Origin: Pseudoxanthomonas sp. PXM02
GTDB lineage: Bacteria > Pseudomonadota > Gammaproteobacteria > Xanthomonadales > Xanthomonadaceae
DNA: 64,000 nt
Reading direction: 5' to 3'
Assembly (NCBI RefSeq): GCF_014851805.1
Contig: NZ_JACVAK010000001.1
Coordinates: 806,001 to 870,000, forward strand
Positions 18,144 to 29,808 of the stretch are shown here, in pieces (the stretch's first letter is position 1; each line of letters opens with the position of its first letter). A program made the position numbers and the translations under genes. Under the pieces are notes generated by a model. That model saw only the letters and a list, made by a program, of their open reading frames with translations, searched no databases and was not told the DNA's origin.

Positions 18144-19007
18144 TCAGCGATCGCTGCGCATGTACTGCAGGAAGGGGTCGTCCTTGTCCAGCACGATCAC
18201 GCCCTGCCCGTCCTTGAACGAGGCACGATAGGCCTCCAGGCTGCGCTGGAAGGCGTAGAACGAGGCGTCGCGGCCGGCGGCCTGGCCGTAGATGCGGGCG
18301 GCTTCGGCGTCGCCTTCACCGCGCAGCTTCTGCGCGTCGCGCTCGGCTTCGGCCAGCAGCACCGCGACATCGCGGTTGGCCTGCGCCATGACGATCCGCG
18401 CCTGCTCGGCACCCTGTGCACGTAGGGCACTGGCCACCTGCTTGCGTTCGGCGCTCATGCGGTCGTAGACCTGTCCGATGACTTCGCTGTCGGTGGGCAG
18501 GTCGATCTGCTTGAAGCGGATGTCGACGATCTGCATGCCCAGGGTCTTGGCGCCGGCGTTGATGCCCGGCAGCTGCTTCTCGATCAGCTCGTTGCGGTTG
18601 CCGGACACCAGCTGGGTCAGCGTGCGCGAGTTGATCTCGTTACGCAGCGATTCCTTGATGATCGGCGCCAGGCGGTCGGTCGCCGTCTCCTGGTTGCCGC
18701 CCGTGGCGCGGTAGAAATCCGCGGCATTGACGATGAAGCCGATGGCGATGAAGTCGACGCTGACGTCCTTGCGCTCGGAGGTCAACGAGCGTTCCGGCGG
18801 AAACTCGTTGGCGGTGAAGCGGCGATCGAACACGCGCGCGGTTTCCACCAGCGGCAGCTTGAAATGCAGGCCGGGGCCGATCTCGCTGCGCACCACGCGG
18901 CCCAGGTTGAGCACCAGGCCCACCTGCCCTTCGCGCACCACGTACACCGAGCCCATCAGGCCCAGCAGCACGGCCACGACGATACCGACGATCAGGGAAT
19001 TCCTCAT
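18144..19007 (-). CDS. hflC: FtsH-protease modulator HflC
   Basis: A 287-residue SPFH/band-7 protein with one N-terminal membrane helix (5-24) and the GLVLNLGRVVRSEIGPGLHFKLP start of the SPFH domain, followed by a long Ala/Glu/Arg-rich coiled coil (about 190-250). It forms a periplasmic ring with HflK around FtsH and limits its proteolysis. The ATG overlaps the hflK stop by four bases (ATGA), which fits equimolar synthesis. ftsH itself is at 27828-29759 in this window. Confidence 0.95.
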   Translation of the reverse strand: MRNSLIVGIVVAVLLGLMGSVYVVREGQVGLVLNLGRVVRSEIGPGLHFKLPLVETARVFDRRFTANEFPPERSLTSERKDVSVDFIAIGFIVNAADFYRATGGNQETATDRLAPIIKESLRNEINSRTLTQLVSGNRNELIEKQLPGINAGAKTLGMQIVDIRFKQIDLPTDSEVIGQVYDRMSAERKQVASALRAQGAEQARIVMAQANRDVAVLLAEAERDAQKLRGEGDAEAARIYGQAAGRDASFYAFQRSLEAYRASFKDGQGVIVLDKDDPFLQYMRSDR

Positions 19008-20128
19008 GGCTGCGCCTCCTCACGGCCGGTCGGACGCGGGCTGCGCGTCGAATTGCGGGGACTGACCGGGGTGCTTTCGACCTGCGGCAGAACTTCAGTC
19101 GGAATGACGCCAGCCGGCGGCTGCGCACTCGCGGGCGCATTGCCCATCGGCACATAGATCAGCTGGCGGCTGTCGCCGCCGACGACCTTGCGGTTACCGC
19201 CCAGCACTTGCTGCACGGTGTCCAGCCACAGGCGCTTGCGGGTGACTTCGGGGGCGTTGCGGTACTCGTCCAGCAACAGGGTGAAGCGGGTCGCGTCACC
19301 GGTCGCCTTGGCGATGGCGGCGGTCTTGTAACCCTCCGCCGCGGTGCGCACGCCCTGCGCCTGGCCGCGCGCTTCGGGCACGATCTTGGCCGCTTCGGCA
19401 CGGGCCTGGCTGACCACGCGCTCGTTTTCCTGCTGGGCGCTGTTGACCTCGTCGAACGCGGGCTTGACCTGCTCCGGCGGACGCGCGTCCTGCAGGCTCA
19501 GTTCGGTGACGACCAGACCGGTGCGATAGGCCTCCAGCGAGCCCTGCAGGGCGGTGCTGGCGGCGGCGGACAACGGGCCGCGGGCATTCAGCGCGGCATC
19601 CAGGTTGGAGCGGCCGATCACTTCGCGCACGGCGCTCTGCGCGGTCTGCTCCAGCACGCGGGTAGCATCGGTGGTGCCGAACAGGAACAGCTTGGGATCG
19701 CCCACGCGGTACTGCACGTTGAACGACACGGTGATGATGTTCTCGTCGCGGGTCAGCACCGGCAGGCTGTTGCTGAAGGTACGCACGCCCGTGGCGTTGA
19801 CCTTGGTGACGCTTTCGATGGGCCACGGGAACTTGAAGTTCGGGCCTGGCTGCATGGTGCGCGCGTACTGGCCGAAGCGCAGCACGACACCACGGTCCTG
19901 TTCGCCGATCAGCTGGAAGCTGGAGAACAGCACCAGCAGGCCGATGCCGAGCAGCACCCAGCGCAGCGGACTGCCGCCGCCCCCGATGCCGCCGAACAGG
20001 CCGCGCAGGCGCTCGAAGACATCACCGATACCACCGCCTCCCTGCGGGGTGCGTGGCTTCCAGTTGTTATTCCGGTTGCCGTTGTTGCCAGATCCGCCGC
20101 TGCCACTGCCGGGGGTGTTCCAGGCCAT
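19004..20128 (-). CDS. hflK: FtsH-protease modulator HflK
   Basis: A 374-residue SPFH protein. Residues 1-45 are Gly/Asn-rich (GSGSGGSGNNGNRNNN), a usual cytoplasmic tail of HflK. A membrane helix follows at about 57-78, then the SPFH domain beginning GVVLRFGQYARTMQPGPNFK and a coiled-coil region. I chose the ATG at 20128 over the in-frame GTG two codons earlier because a GGAG sits at suitable distance. The C-terminal 40 residues are low-complexity Pro/Ser/Thr. Confidence 0.95.
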   Translation of the reverse strand: MAWNTPGSGSGGSGNNGNRNNNWKPRTPQGGGGIGDVFERLRGLFGGIGGGGSPLRWVLLGIGLLVLFSSFQLIGEQDRGVVLRFGQYARTMQPGPNFKFPWPIESVTKVNATGVRTFSNSLPVLTRDENIITVSFNVQYRVGDPKLFLFGTTDATRVLEQTAQSAVREVIGRSNLDAALNARGPLSAAASTALQGSLEAYRTGLVVTELSLQDARPPEQVKPAFDEVNSAQQENERVVSQARAEAAKIVPEARGQAQGVRTAAEGYKTAAIAKATGDATRFTLLLDEYRNAPEVTRKRLWLDTVQQVLGGNRKVVGGDSRQLIYVPMGNAPASAQPPAGVIPTEVLPQVESTPVSPRNSTRSPRPTGREEAQP

Positions 20129-20247
20129 GCCCACTCCATTCTGAAAGATTCGCGCGGCCGGGGCCGGCGCAGGTTTCGATTCTACTAGATAGGGGCGACC
20201 CGGCCGGGAGGCAAGGCCGGGAGGTCATGGGTGCGACGGTCTGCCCT

Positions 20248-20331
20248 GTGGGAGCGACGTAAGTCGCGAACTTGCCTTACCTACAGGGTCGGTTTGCCGG
20301 GGAAGAGCTTCGCGACTTACGTCGCTCCCAC
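20248..20331. repeat. perfect 22-base inverted REP pair
   Basis: GTGGGAGCGACGTAAGTCGC plus GA at 20248-20269 is the exact reverse complement of 20310-20331. Each arm contains its own GCGAC/GTCGC palindrome. A third copy, one mismatch in 22, is at 61784-61805. The pair sits between hflX and hflK and could fold into a strong hairpin in the hflX-hflK transcript. Confidence 0.92.
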
Positions 20332-20357
20332 ACCCATATGCACGGGCCCCGACACTT

Positions 20358-21698
20358 CTACTGCCAGTCTTCCCGCTCCGCCTGCGGGAGCAGGGCTTCG
20401 AGCGGGTGGCCGCCGGCCTGCGACGCGAGTCGCTGGGCGTCGGCCAGGGCGAGGTCGACGGTGACGCGCCAGCCGTTCTCTTCGAAGTCCTCGGCCAGCA
20501 CCGCGCCGAGTGCATGCAGGCGCGAACGCAGTCGCGCGGAGTTCGCCGGCAGGTGCAGTTCGCCGCGTACGCGCTGGAAGCCCAGCCGTTGCGCCAACGC
20601 GCCCTTCAGCAGATCGATCCCCTGCCCGTCGCGCGCCGACAGCCAGACGCGCTCGCGGCCCATGCCGGCACTGGGTGCGTCGCCCTCGTCGACGCCGGGA
20701 TCGGGCTGGTCGTGGCGCGGGGCAGCGCCGTCGATGCGGTCGATCTTGTTGAACACAAGCATCTGCGGCAGGTCACCGGCGCCGATTTCCTGCAGCACCT
20801 CGTCGACCTGCGCGATGCGTTCCTCGCGGTGCGGATCGGCGGCATCGATGACATGCAGCAGCAGGTCGGCCTCGCGCGCTTCGCTCAGCGTGGAGCGGAA
20901 GGCGGCGACCAGTTCGTGTGGCAGGTCGCGGACGAACCCGACGGTATCGGCCAGCACCACCGCGCCGCCGGGCAGGTCGATGCGGCGCACCGTGGGATCG
21001 AGCGTGGCGAACAGCTGGTCTGCCGCGTACGCCTCGGCACCCGTCAGCACATTGAACAGCGTGGACTTGCCGGCATTGGTGTAGCCGACCAGCGCGACGC
21101 GCGGCAGTTCGCTGCGCACGCGGGCGCGACGCATCTGGGTGCGCTGCACTTCGACTTTCTCCAGCCGCTTCTGCAGCTGTTCGACGCGCTTCTGCAGCAG
21201 GCGGCGGTCGGTTTCCAACTGGGTTTCGCCGGGGCCGCGCAGACCGATGGAGCCGCCGCGCTGGCGTTCCAGGTGGGTCCAGCCGCGCACCAGGCGCGTG
21301 GCCATGTGACGCAGCTGCGCCAGTTCCACCTGCAGCTTGCCTTCGTGGCTACGCGCACGCTGGGCGAAGATGTCCAGGATCAGCCCGGTGCGGTCCAGCA
21401 CGCGGCGCTGCAGCAGTTTTTCGAGGTTGCGTTCCTGGCCCGGCGACAGCGGGAAGTTCACCAGGATGAGATCGGCGCCGGTGGCATCGGCAGCCGCCTT
21501 CACTTCTTCCAGCTTGCCGCTGCCAATCAGCGTGGAAGGATTCGGACGGTCGATGCGCGCCGTCAGCAACGCGGCGATGGTCGCACCGGCGGAGCGCGCC
21601 AGATCGCTGAATTCCTCGGTGATGCCGTCGTCGGGACGGCCGCCGGCATGCGGCTGGATCAGCAGCGCATGCTCGCCCTTGCGGGATCTTTCAAACAA
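20358..21698 (-). CDS. hflX: ribosome-associated GTPase HflX
   Basis: A 446-residue TRAFAC GTPase. The N-terminal HflX domain carries GSGKLEEV at 60-67, a coiled coil at about 160-195 follows, and the G1 loop GYTNAGKS is at 205-212. G3 is DTVGF and G4 is NKID. It splits stalled 70S ribosomes, especially after heat stress. It follows hfq as in E. coli; the REP pair between it and hflK may decouple the two transcripts. Confidence 0.96.
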   Translation of the reverse strand: MFERSRKGEHALLIQPHAGGRPDDGITEEFSDLARSAGATIAALLTARIDRPNPSTLIGSGKLEEVKAAADATGADLILVNFPLSPGQERNLEKLLQRRVLDRTGLILDIFAQRARSHEGKLQVELAQLRHMATRLVRGWTHLERQRGGSIGLRGPGETQLETDRRLLQKRVEQLQKRLEKVEVQRTQMRRARVRSELPRVALVGYTNAGKSTLFNVLTGAEAYAADQLFATLDPTVRRIDLPGGAVVLADTVGFVRDLPHELVAAFRSTLSEAREADLLLHVIDAADPHREERIAQVDEVLQEIGAGDLPQMLVFNKIDRIDGAAPRHDQPDPGVDEGDAPSAGMGRERVWLSARDGQGIDLLKGALAQRLGFQRVRGELHLPANSARLRSRLHALGAVLAEDFEENGWRVTVDLALADAQRLASQAGGHPLEALLPQAEREDWQ

Positions 21699-21732
21699 TG
21701 GGGTCGTGCCTCTTCAATCGAGGCACGCATTA

Positions 21733-22011
21733 TCACGCGGTTTCGTCGTCGCCGCCTTCGGCGTCTTCGTCACCCTGCTGCACGTAGCCGCCGCCCGGGC
21801 CCACGCGTACGTTGCGCGCCGGCACCACGGTGGAAATCGCGTGCTTGTAGACCATCTGGCTGACGGTATTGCGCAGCAGGACCACGAACTGGTCGAAGGA
21901 TTCGATGGTGCCCTGCAGCTTGATGCCGTTGACCAGGTAGACCGACACCGGGACGCGCTCGCGCCGCAGTGCATTCAGGAAAGGATCCTGCAGGGATTGC
22001 CCCTTGGACAT
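21733..22011 (-). CDS. hfq: RNA chaperone Hfq
   Basis: A 92-residue Sm-like protein beginning [20 protein letters not shown], with the [16 protein letters not shown]m1 and the [11 protein letters not shown]m2 motifs of the proximal RNA-binding face. The C-terminal tail is short and acidic ([13 protein letters not shown]). Upstream extension of the frame is non-homologous. It lies between miaA and hflX, the classical order. Confidence 0.97.
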   Translation of the reverse strand: MSKGQSLQDPFLNALRRERVPVSVYLVNGIKLQGTIESFDQFVVLLRNTVSQMVYKHAISTVVPARNVRVGPGGGYVQQGDEDAEGGDDETA

Positions 22012-22177
22012 GACGTACTCCCGCCTTGCGTTCTTATAGGTATGTAGTGGTGCCGTGCCGGGCCGACGACCTGCTCCCCTGTCGTCCCGGAACCCCGATG
22101 TTACACAACATCGGCCCGGCGGGGCGTTGCCAAGTAAGGCAACTGGTCCCAATTCCGGAGAATGTGGCCCGAACGGC

Positions 22178-23134
22178 TCACGATGCAGGCAGGAACAGCC
22201 CCAGTGCACGGTCCAGGCGGGCGCCGTCGGTGGCCGGATCGAACCAGCGCGCATCCAGTTCCCCGCGCAGCCAGGTCAGCTGGCGCTTGGCGAGCTGCCG
22301 CGTCGCGGCGATGGCGCGATCGCGGAAATCGCCCGCGTCGCCCTGCCCGTCCAGGTATTCCCAGGCCTGGCGATAGCCCACCGCGCGTACCGCCGGCAGA
22401 TCGAGCGGCGCGGGCACTGCCTGCATGCCGGGCAGCGCGCGCAGGCGATGCATTTCGTCGAGGAAGCCGTGTTCGAGCATCAGGTCGAAACGGCGCGCGA
22501 TGCGCGTGTGCAGCACCGCGCGGTCGGTCGGGGCCAGCACCAGCTTCAGCACCCGGAACGGCAGGCGCGCAGCGCGGGCTTCCTGCTGCCAGTGGCTGAT
22601 CGGCTTTCCGGTCAGCCGGTAGACCTCCAGCGCGCGCTGGATGCGTTGCGGATCGGTGGCGTGGATGCGGGCCGCGGCCACCGGATCGATGCTCGCCAGC
22701 TCGGCATGCAGCGCGGGCCATCCAAGCGTCTGTGCCTGCGAGGCAATGTCGGCGCGCAACGCGGCATCGGCCGCCGGCATGGCCGCCAGGCCTTCGAGCA
22801 GGGCCTGGAAGTAGAGTCCCGTGCCGCCGGCCAGCACCGGCAGGCGACCGCGTGCGGCGATGTCGTCCAGCGCACGCCGGGCGTCCTGCGCGAACTCGGC
22901 CGCGGAATACGCCTGCCACGGATCGCGCACGTCCAGCAGATGGTGCGGCACGCGCGCCTGTTCGTCTGCCGTGGGCTTGGCCGATCCGACATCGAGGCCG
23001 CGGTAGACCAGCGCCGAATCGACGCTGACGATTTCGCCGCCGAAACGCTCCGCCACATCCAGTGCGAACGCCGTCTTGCCCGAAGCGGTCGGGCCCATGA
23101 TGGCGATGGCGAGCGGGCGTGCGTCGAGCAGCAT
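22178..23134 (-). CDS. miaA: tRNA dimethylallyltransferase
   Basis: A 318-residue enzyme that adds the isopentenyl group to A37 of tRNAs reading UNN codons. The Walker A is GPTASGKT at 14-21, followed by [21 protein letters not shown] and the [14 protein letters not shown] motif. It is first in the miaA-hfq-hflX series. The 166-base gap to hfq is long enough for an hfq promoter, though I could not pick a convincing one. Confidence 0.96.
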   Translation of the reverse strand: MLLDARPLAIAIMGPTASGKTAFALDVAERFGGEIVSVDSALVYRGLDVGSAKPTADEQARVPHHLLDVRDPWQAYSAAEFAQDARRALDDIAARGRLPVLAGGTGLYFQALLEGLAAMPAADAALRADIASQAQTLGWPALHAELASIDPVAAARIHATDPQRIQRALEVYRLTGKPISHWQQEARAARLPFRVLKLVLAPTDRAVLHTRIARRFDLMLEHGFLDEMHRLRALPGMQAVPAPLDLPAVRAVGYRQAWEYLDGQGDAGDFRDRAIAATRQLAKRQLTWLRGELDARWFDPATDGARLDRALGLFLPAS

Positions 23135-23373
23135 GCGGGAAGCGAAGGGCGTTGCGCGAGGACGCCAAGCTTAACGCGGCGCCACCGCGGCGAATGGATT
23201 CTGCGATGCCGGTCAAGCTTGGCGACGCGCAAGCCGTACGCCCGAGGGACGGTCGTGTACAGTCCCCGGGCGTCCACAGGGGGATGCAGGCTGCGAAGCC
23301 GATACGCACGATGCATCGTGCCGTGTTTTCGCCCGCGCAGCGGACGCGACGTTTCCTTGCGCGAGTCGACCGG

Positions 23374-25782
23374 ATGCCTGTTCTTTCGCTGTTCCCGCGG
23401 CGGCACCTGCTGCCCCTGTTCGCCCTGGCCGCTTTGCTTTCGGCCTGCGGTACCGAAACCTCCGTGTCCACCTCTGCGGATACCACGTCGGCCACCGCGA
23501 CGCCCTCGCCTTCCGTCTCCGCACAGCCCTCGCGCGTGATGGCGGCCGCGGTCCCGACCACGGCCGTGCCCAATCCGATCCTGTTCGTGACGCAGGTGCC
23601 GATGCAGGGCGATCCGTTCGCCAGCCGCATGTCGACCTTCGCCAACCACCTGCCGAGCATGCTGGCGCTGCCGCGTGGCGGCGACCTGATGATCCGTCAT
23701 CCCGACGGCACGCTGCGCAACCTGACGAAGGAAGCCGGTTACGGCATGGAAGGCCAGCAGGGCGCCAACGCCATTGCCGTGCGCGAGCCAGCGGTGCACT
23801 GGAGCGGAACCAAGGCCATTTTCAGCATGGTGGTGGGTGGCCCGCCGCAGCGTTACGTGCATCCGACGGCGAAGTGGCAGCTGTACGAAATCACCGGCCT
23901 GGGCAAGGGCCAGACCGCGGTGATCACCAAGGTGGCGAACCAGCCCGCGGACTACAACAACGTGTCGCCGCTATACGACAGCCAGGACCGGATCCTGTTC
24001 ACGTCGGACCGTCCGCGCGGCGGCGAGGCCCACCTGTATCCGCAGCTCGACGAATACGAAAGCACACCCACCATCACCGGCATCTGGCAGCTCGATCCGG
24101 CCAACGGCCAGGTGCGCCTGCTGAACCATGCGCCGAGCGGCGCGTTCTCGCCCAGCATCGACAGCTACGGCCGGCTGGTCTTCATCCGCTGGGACCACCT
24201 GCAGCGCGACCAGCAGGCCGACGCCGGCACCAACGGCGCCTATGACCTGGCCAGCGAATCGTCTGGCGCGGCCAGCATCGGCCTGCAGCCGGAGACCTTC
24301 CCCGAATCGCGCACCGGCATGAGCAGCGCCTACGGGAACGTCAACGGCTTCACCTACAACCTGTTCACGCCGTGGCAGATGAACCAGGACGGCACCGAAG
24401 AGCTGACGCTCAACCATATCGGCCGCCAGGAACTGTCGTTCGGTTATCTGCCGAAATCGTTCTCCACCGACAGCGCGCTGTCGGACTACTCCAACACCGC
24501 GCTGATCGCCAACAAGAAGTACATCCGCATGGATGGCGGCCTGTTCCAGCTGCGCGAGGATCCGACCACGGCAGGCACCTACTACGCGATCTACACGCGC
24601 GAGTTCGCCACCGGCGGGACGAACCAGATCGTCCGCATCACGGGCGCGCCCAGCCTCAATGCGGAGCAGATGACGATCGTCGATGCCTCGCCGGCGCCGG
24701 ATGGCAGCGGCAACCTTGCCGGCGGCCGCTTCCGCAATCCGCTGCCGATGAGCAGCGGCCACATGGTCGCCAGCTACACCAGCAGCCCGGCGTTCCAGGC
24801 CGGCGTTCCGCTGCGACTTCACCAGTTGCAGACCAACGCCAGCGGCCTGCTGGTGGCGGGTCCTGCGTTGACGCCCGGCATCACCAAGAACCTGACCTGG
24901 TGGGACCCGGACACCCAGCGCAGCTACAACGGCGTGCTGTGGGAAATCGAACCGGTGGAAGTGGTCGCACGTTCGCGCCCGCCGGTGACCACCACGCCGA
25001 TGGCCTCGCCGGAGGAAGCGGTGTTCGCCGCCGAACAGGTCAACGAGGCCGCATTCCGCGCCTGGCTGAAAGCCAACCAGCTGGCCCTGATCGTCACGCG
25101 CAACCAGACCGCGCGCGATCGCGACGACAAGCAGCAGCCCTACAACCTGCGCGTGCCCGGCGGTGTGCAGACACTGGGCGGCAGCGGCAAGATCTACGAG
25201 ATCTCGCACTACCAGATCCTGCAGGCCAACATGATCCGCGCGTACAACAACGGCTCGATCTACCAGCGCGGCCGCCGTCCGATCGCGCAGCCGATGTCGG
25301 TCGCCGCGAATCCATCCAACAGCGGTGGCCCCGCAGGCAGCGTGCGCATCGCGTCCGACGGTTCGACAGCGGCATTCGTGCCGGCCAGTCGTGCGCTGAC
25401 CTGGCAGAGCACCGACGCCGCAGGCGTCCCGGTGGTGCGTGAGCGTCTGTGGGTGACGTTGCAGCCCGGCGAGATCCGGACCTGCACCGGCTGCCATGGC
25501 GAGAACGCGCGCAACCAGGCCGGCGCGACACCATCCACGACGCCGCCGGAAGCGCTGCGATTGCTGCTCCGCCACTGGAAGCAGGAAAACTCGACCGACC
25601 CGATCCGGGTCAATGGCTCGCAGCCGCTGGTTCCCAACCGGTCGGCCGCCGCGACGCCGGCGGCCGGTGCGGCGCCCATGCCGGCGAGTACCGGTGCTCC
25701 GCTGACGGCCACCTGGTTGAGGGACGTGTCGCCGCCGCGCGCCGGCGCGGCGTCCACCCAGCCCGGACGTGCGGTGCGCTGA
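23374..25782 (+). CDS. HzsA-like (hydrazine-synthase-alpha-type) monoheme lipoprotein
   Basis: An 802-residue exported lipoprotein: MPVLSLFPRRHLLPLFALAA then LLSAC, with lipidation at C25, then a Ser/Thr/Pro linker. The body has beta-propeller-like repeats (ILFTSDRPRGG, LVFIRWDH) and the single heme site C704-x-x-C707-H708 in EIRTCTGCHGENARNQAG. This combination resembles uncharacterised relatives of hydrazine synthase subunit alpha. No other hydrazine-synthase subunit or anammox gene is nearby, so hydrazine chemistry should not be assumed. The start has no strong ribosome-binding site; ATG 23311 is an alternative. It is convergent with a diheme cytochrome gene. Confidence 0.65.
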   Translation: MPVLSLFPRRHLLPLFALAALLSACGTETSVSTSADTTSATATPSPSVSAQPSRVMAAAVPTTAVPNPILFVTQVPMQGDPFASRMSTFANHLPSMLALPRGGDLMIRHPDGTLRNLTKEAGYGMEGQQGANAIAVREPAVHWSGTKAIFSMVVGGPPQRYVHPTAKWQLYEITGLGKGQTAVITKVANQPADYNNVSPLYDSQDRILFTSDRPRGGEAHLYPQLDEYESTPTITGIWQLDPANGQVRLLNHAPSGAFSPSIDSYGRLVFIRWDHLQRDQQADAGTNGAYDLASESSGAASIGLQPETFPESRTGMSSAYGNVNGFTYNLFTPWQMNQDGTEELTLNHIGRQELSFGYLPKSFSTDSALSDYSNTALIANKKYIRMDGGLFQLREDPTTAGTYYAIYTREFATGGTNQIVRITGAPSLNAEQMTIVDASPAPDGSGNLAGGRFRNPLPMSSGHMVASYTSSPAFQAGVPLRLHQLQTNASGLLVAGPALTPGITKNLTWWDPDTQRSYNGVLWEIEPVEVVARSRPPVTTTPMASPEEAVFAAEQVNEAAFRAWLKANQLALIVTRNQTARDRDDKQQPYNLRVPGGVQTLGGSGKIYEISHYQILQANMIRAYNNGSIYQRGRRPIAQPMSVAANPSNSGGPAGSVRIASDGSTAAFVPASRALTWQSTDAAGVPVVRERLWVTLQPGEIRTCTGCHGENARNQAGATPSTTPPEALRLLLRHWKQENSTDPIRVNGSQPLVPNRSAAATPAAGAAPMPASTGAPLTATWLRDVSPPRAGAASTQPGRAVR

Positions 25783-25801
25783 TCAGGATCGAGCCGATCG
25801 C

Positions 25802-26602
25802 TCAGCGCGCGTCGAGGAACGTCTTCAGTGCGGTGATTTCCTCGTCGGTCATCACCGGATACCGGTAGGCCGCCACGCCACTCATCAGACCGGTCTTCGA
25901 TTTTCCGCCTGCGGCGATCTCGCCGGTGCGCATCAGCCGTTGGAACTGCGCAGGCGTGTAGGCCTTGGCGACGATAAGCGAAGGCGCAGGATCGCCTTCC
26001 CACCCGTTGAGGTCCCAGCCGTGGCATTCGCTGCACGACGTGAAAGCGAGATGGCGACCCAACGCCAGTGCCTGGGTCGGCGGCACCGTCGGCGGTTCGT
26101 TACCGGAGTCGGGCATCATGTCCGGCAGCCAGGGATGGGTACCGTCGTTCGTGGTCTTGACCAGTTCGTCCGACCACTTCCCGGCGGGCAGCGCCGGGTT
26201 GTCGACGGCTGGCAGGCCGCGCAACCAGGCGGTGATGTCGCGCACTTCGCGGTCGCTGAGGTGCTGGAACATCTTGATCGGCATGCCCCAGGGCACATGT
26301 CCGTCATGCGTGCGTCCTTCACGCAGCAGTGCAGCCAGCGCGACATCGTCGTAGAGCGTGCGACGCTGGGTCAGATTGGGCGCGACGAGTCGGCCGAGTT
26401 CGGGGTTCTCCATGAACACCTCGCCCGCCCCCTCCGCGCCATGGCAGCCGTTGCAACCTACCCGTGTGGCCACGCGCAACCCCTCGACCGGATCACCCGG
26501 CGGCGGGGCGGGTTCGACCGCCACCGCAGGTGTTGCCGCAGGGGGCGGCGCGCGGTTGCACGCTGCGAGGAGCACGAGCAACAGCAGGGTGGCGATGCGC
26601 AT
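25802..26602 (-). CDS. diheme cytochrome c lipoprotein
   Basis: A 266-residue exported protein with lipobox LLAAC (C15) and a Pro/Ala linker. It has two class I heme sites, C50-NG-C53-H54 and C190-SE-C193-H194, so probably two cytochrome c domains. The first domain has the HVPWGMPIKMFQHLSDREV pattern with axial Met candidates; the second has YRYPVMTDEE near the end. Its stop lies 20 bases from that of the HzsA-like gene. I infer a periplasmic electron-transfer partner, with no known donor or acceptor. Confidence 0.88.
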   Translation of the reverse strand: MRIATLLLLVLLAACNRAPPPAATPAVAVEPAPPPGDPVEGLRVATRVGCNGCHGAEGAGEVFMENPELGRLVAPNLTQRRTLYDDVALAALLREGRTHDGHVPWGMPIKMFQHLSDREVRDITAWLRGLPAVDNPALPAGKWSDELVKTTNDGTHPWLPDMMPDSGNEPPTVPPTQALALGRHLAFTSCSECHGWDLNGWEGDPAPSLIVAKAYTPAQFQRLMRTGEIAAGGKSKTGLMSGVAAYRYPVMTDEEITALKTFLDAR

Positions 26603-26663
26603 GACGCGGCTTCCCGGGGAGCGATACCCCCAGCCAACGCGCCGGATGGCTTGCGCCGGCCAG

Positions 26664-27563
26664 TCAGTCGTCGTCGGGCCAGCGGATCGTGGGCGTGGCG
26701 GCCGCCTGTCGCGGCTGCGGTACCGCGGCCACGGCGTTCCAGATCTTCAGCGCATCCACGGTCGCGGCCACGTCGTGCACGCGCACGATGGCCGCACCGC
26801 GTTGTACGGCGATCAGATGCGCGGCCACCGACGCGGCCACCCGCTCGGCTGCCACGCTGCGGCCGGTGATGTCGCCCAGCGAGCGCTTGCGCGACAGGCC
26901 TGCGAGCACTGGTACACCGAGCTGGGTAAAGCGCTCGAACTGCGCGAGCAGGTGCAGGTTGTGCCCGGTGTCCTTGCCGAAGCCGAAGCCTGGATCGATG
27001 ACGATGTGCTTCTTGGCGATGCCGGCCATCTCGGCAGCGAAAATGCGTTCGGTCAGGAAGCGGTGCACGTCGCCCACCACGTCGTCGTAATCCGGCGCTG
27101 CCTGCATCGAGCGGGGCTCGCCCTGCATGTGCATGATCACGACCGGCACGCCCAGCGCCGCGACCGTCTCCAGCGCACCGTCGCGCCGCAGGCCGTAGAC
27201 ATCGTTGACCATGCCCGCGCCGGCCTGTACGGCCGCACGCATCACCTTGGGCTTGTAGGTATCGATGCTGATCGGGACGGCGACGCGTGCCGCCAGTCGC
27301 TCGATCACCGGGATCACGCGGCGCAATTCCTCTTCCAGCGACACTTCGTCGGCACCCGGTCGCGTCGATTCGCCGCCGATGTCGAGCAGATCGGCGCCCT
27401 CCTCCACCAGTTTCAAGGCGTGGGCGACGGCGGCATCGACGGTGTCATGGTCGCCGCCGTCGGAGAACGAATCCGGCGTGACGTTGACGATGCCCATCAC
27501 CTGCGGGCGATCCAGTTTCAGCACACGGCCACCGCAATCCAGCAACGGAGTGGTATCGAACAT
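26664..27563 (-). CDS. folP: dihydropteroate synthase
   Basis: A 299-residue enzyme that joins p-aminobenzoate to hydroxymethyl-dihydropterin diphosphate in folate synthesis. MGIVNVTPDSFSDGG at 23-37 is the pterin-binding signature, DIGGESTRPGA follows, and the late GLSRKRSLGDITGR segment is typical. ATG 27563 is chosen over the GTG one codon earlier because it gives a four-base ATGA overlap with the preceding small gene. Confidence 0.96.
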   Translation of the reverse strand: MFDTTPLLDCGGRVLKLDRPQVMGIVNVTPDSFSDGGDHDTVDAAVAHALKLVEEGADLLDIGGESTRPGADEVSLEEELRRVIPVIERLAARVAVPISIDTYKPKVMRAAVQAGAGMVNDVYGLRRDGALETVAALGVPVVIMHMQGEPRSMQAAPDYDDVVGDVHRFLTERIFAAEMAGIAKKHIVIDPGFGFGKDTGHNLHLLAQFERFTQLGVPVLAGLSRKRSLGDITGRSVAAERVAASVAAHLIAVQRGAAIVRVHDVAATVDALKIWNAVAAVPQPRQAAATPTIRWPDDD

Positions 27564-27760
27564 CACTTGCTCCCGTCCTGATCGTTGCCACGGGAGACCG
27601 CGCCCGAGCCGACGCCGAACGCGACGCCCAGCGCTAGGCCGATGGCGATGCCTGCACCGATGTTGTCCATCGCCGTGCCGATCGCAACGCCGATCGCGAT
27701 GCCCGCGCCGATGCCGATCGGCAACATGGGGTGTTTCGGACGCTTGTCGTCGCCAGCCAT
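27563..27760 (-). CDS. glycine-zipper-like small membrane protein
   Basis: A 65-residue protein whose middle (13-55) is alternating Gly, Ala, Ile and Val in an IGIGAGIAIGVAIGTA-type pattern, with a short polar gap (MDNIG) in the centre, i.e. two possible membrane segments. The ends are charged. It overlaps folP by four bases and starts 68 bases after ftsH. The function is unknown and I do not recognise the family. Confidence 0.7.
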   Translation of the reverse strand: MAGDDKRPKHPMLPIGIGAGIAIGVAIGTAMDNIGAGIAIGLALGVAFGVGSGAVSRGNDQDGSK

Positions 27761-27775
27761 GGGGTCCCGTTCAAA

Positions 27776-27804
27776 GAAAAAGGCCAGACATCAGTCTGGC
27801 CTTT
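27776..27804 (-). terminator. rho-independent terminator of ftsH
   Basis: GGCCAGAC (27782-27789) pairs with GTCTGGCC (27794-27801); on the minus strand it is followed by TTTTTCTTT. It lies 24 bases after the ftsH stop. Confidence 0.88.
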
Positions 27805-27827
27805 CGGTGTCACGCTGGCAACGCGCC

Positions 27828-29759
<1,932 letters not shown>

Positions 29760-29808
29760 CCGCATCGGCTCCGCTGTTCCTCTTTGCTCATTCGCACGTT
29801 ACGCCACC

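Noticed and set aside
22178..23862. Long alternative minus-strand frames extending from miaA into the HzsA-like gene region
   Set aside because: They lack homology beyond miaA and are antisense to the lipoprotein gene.
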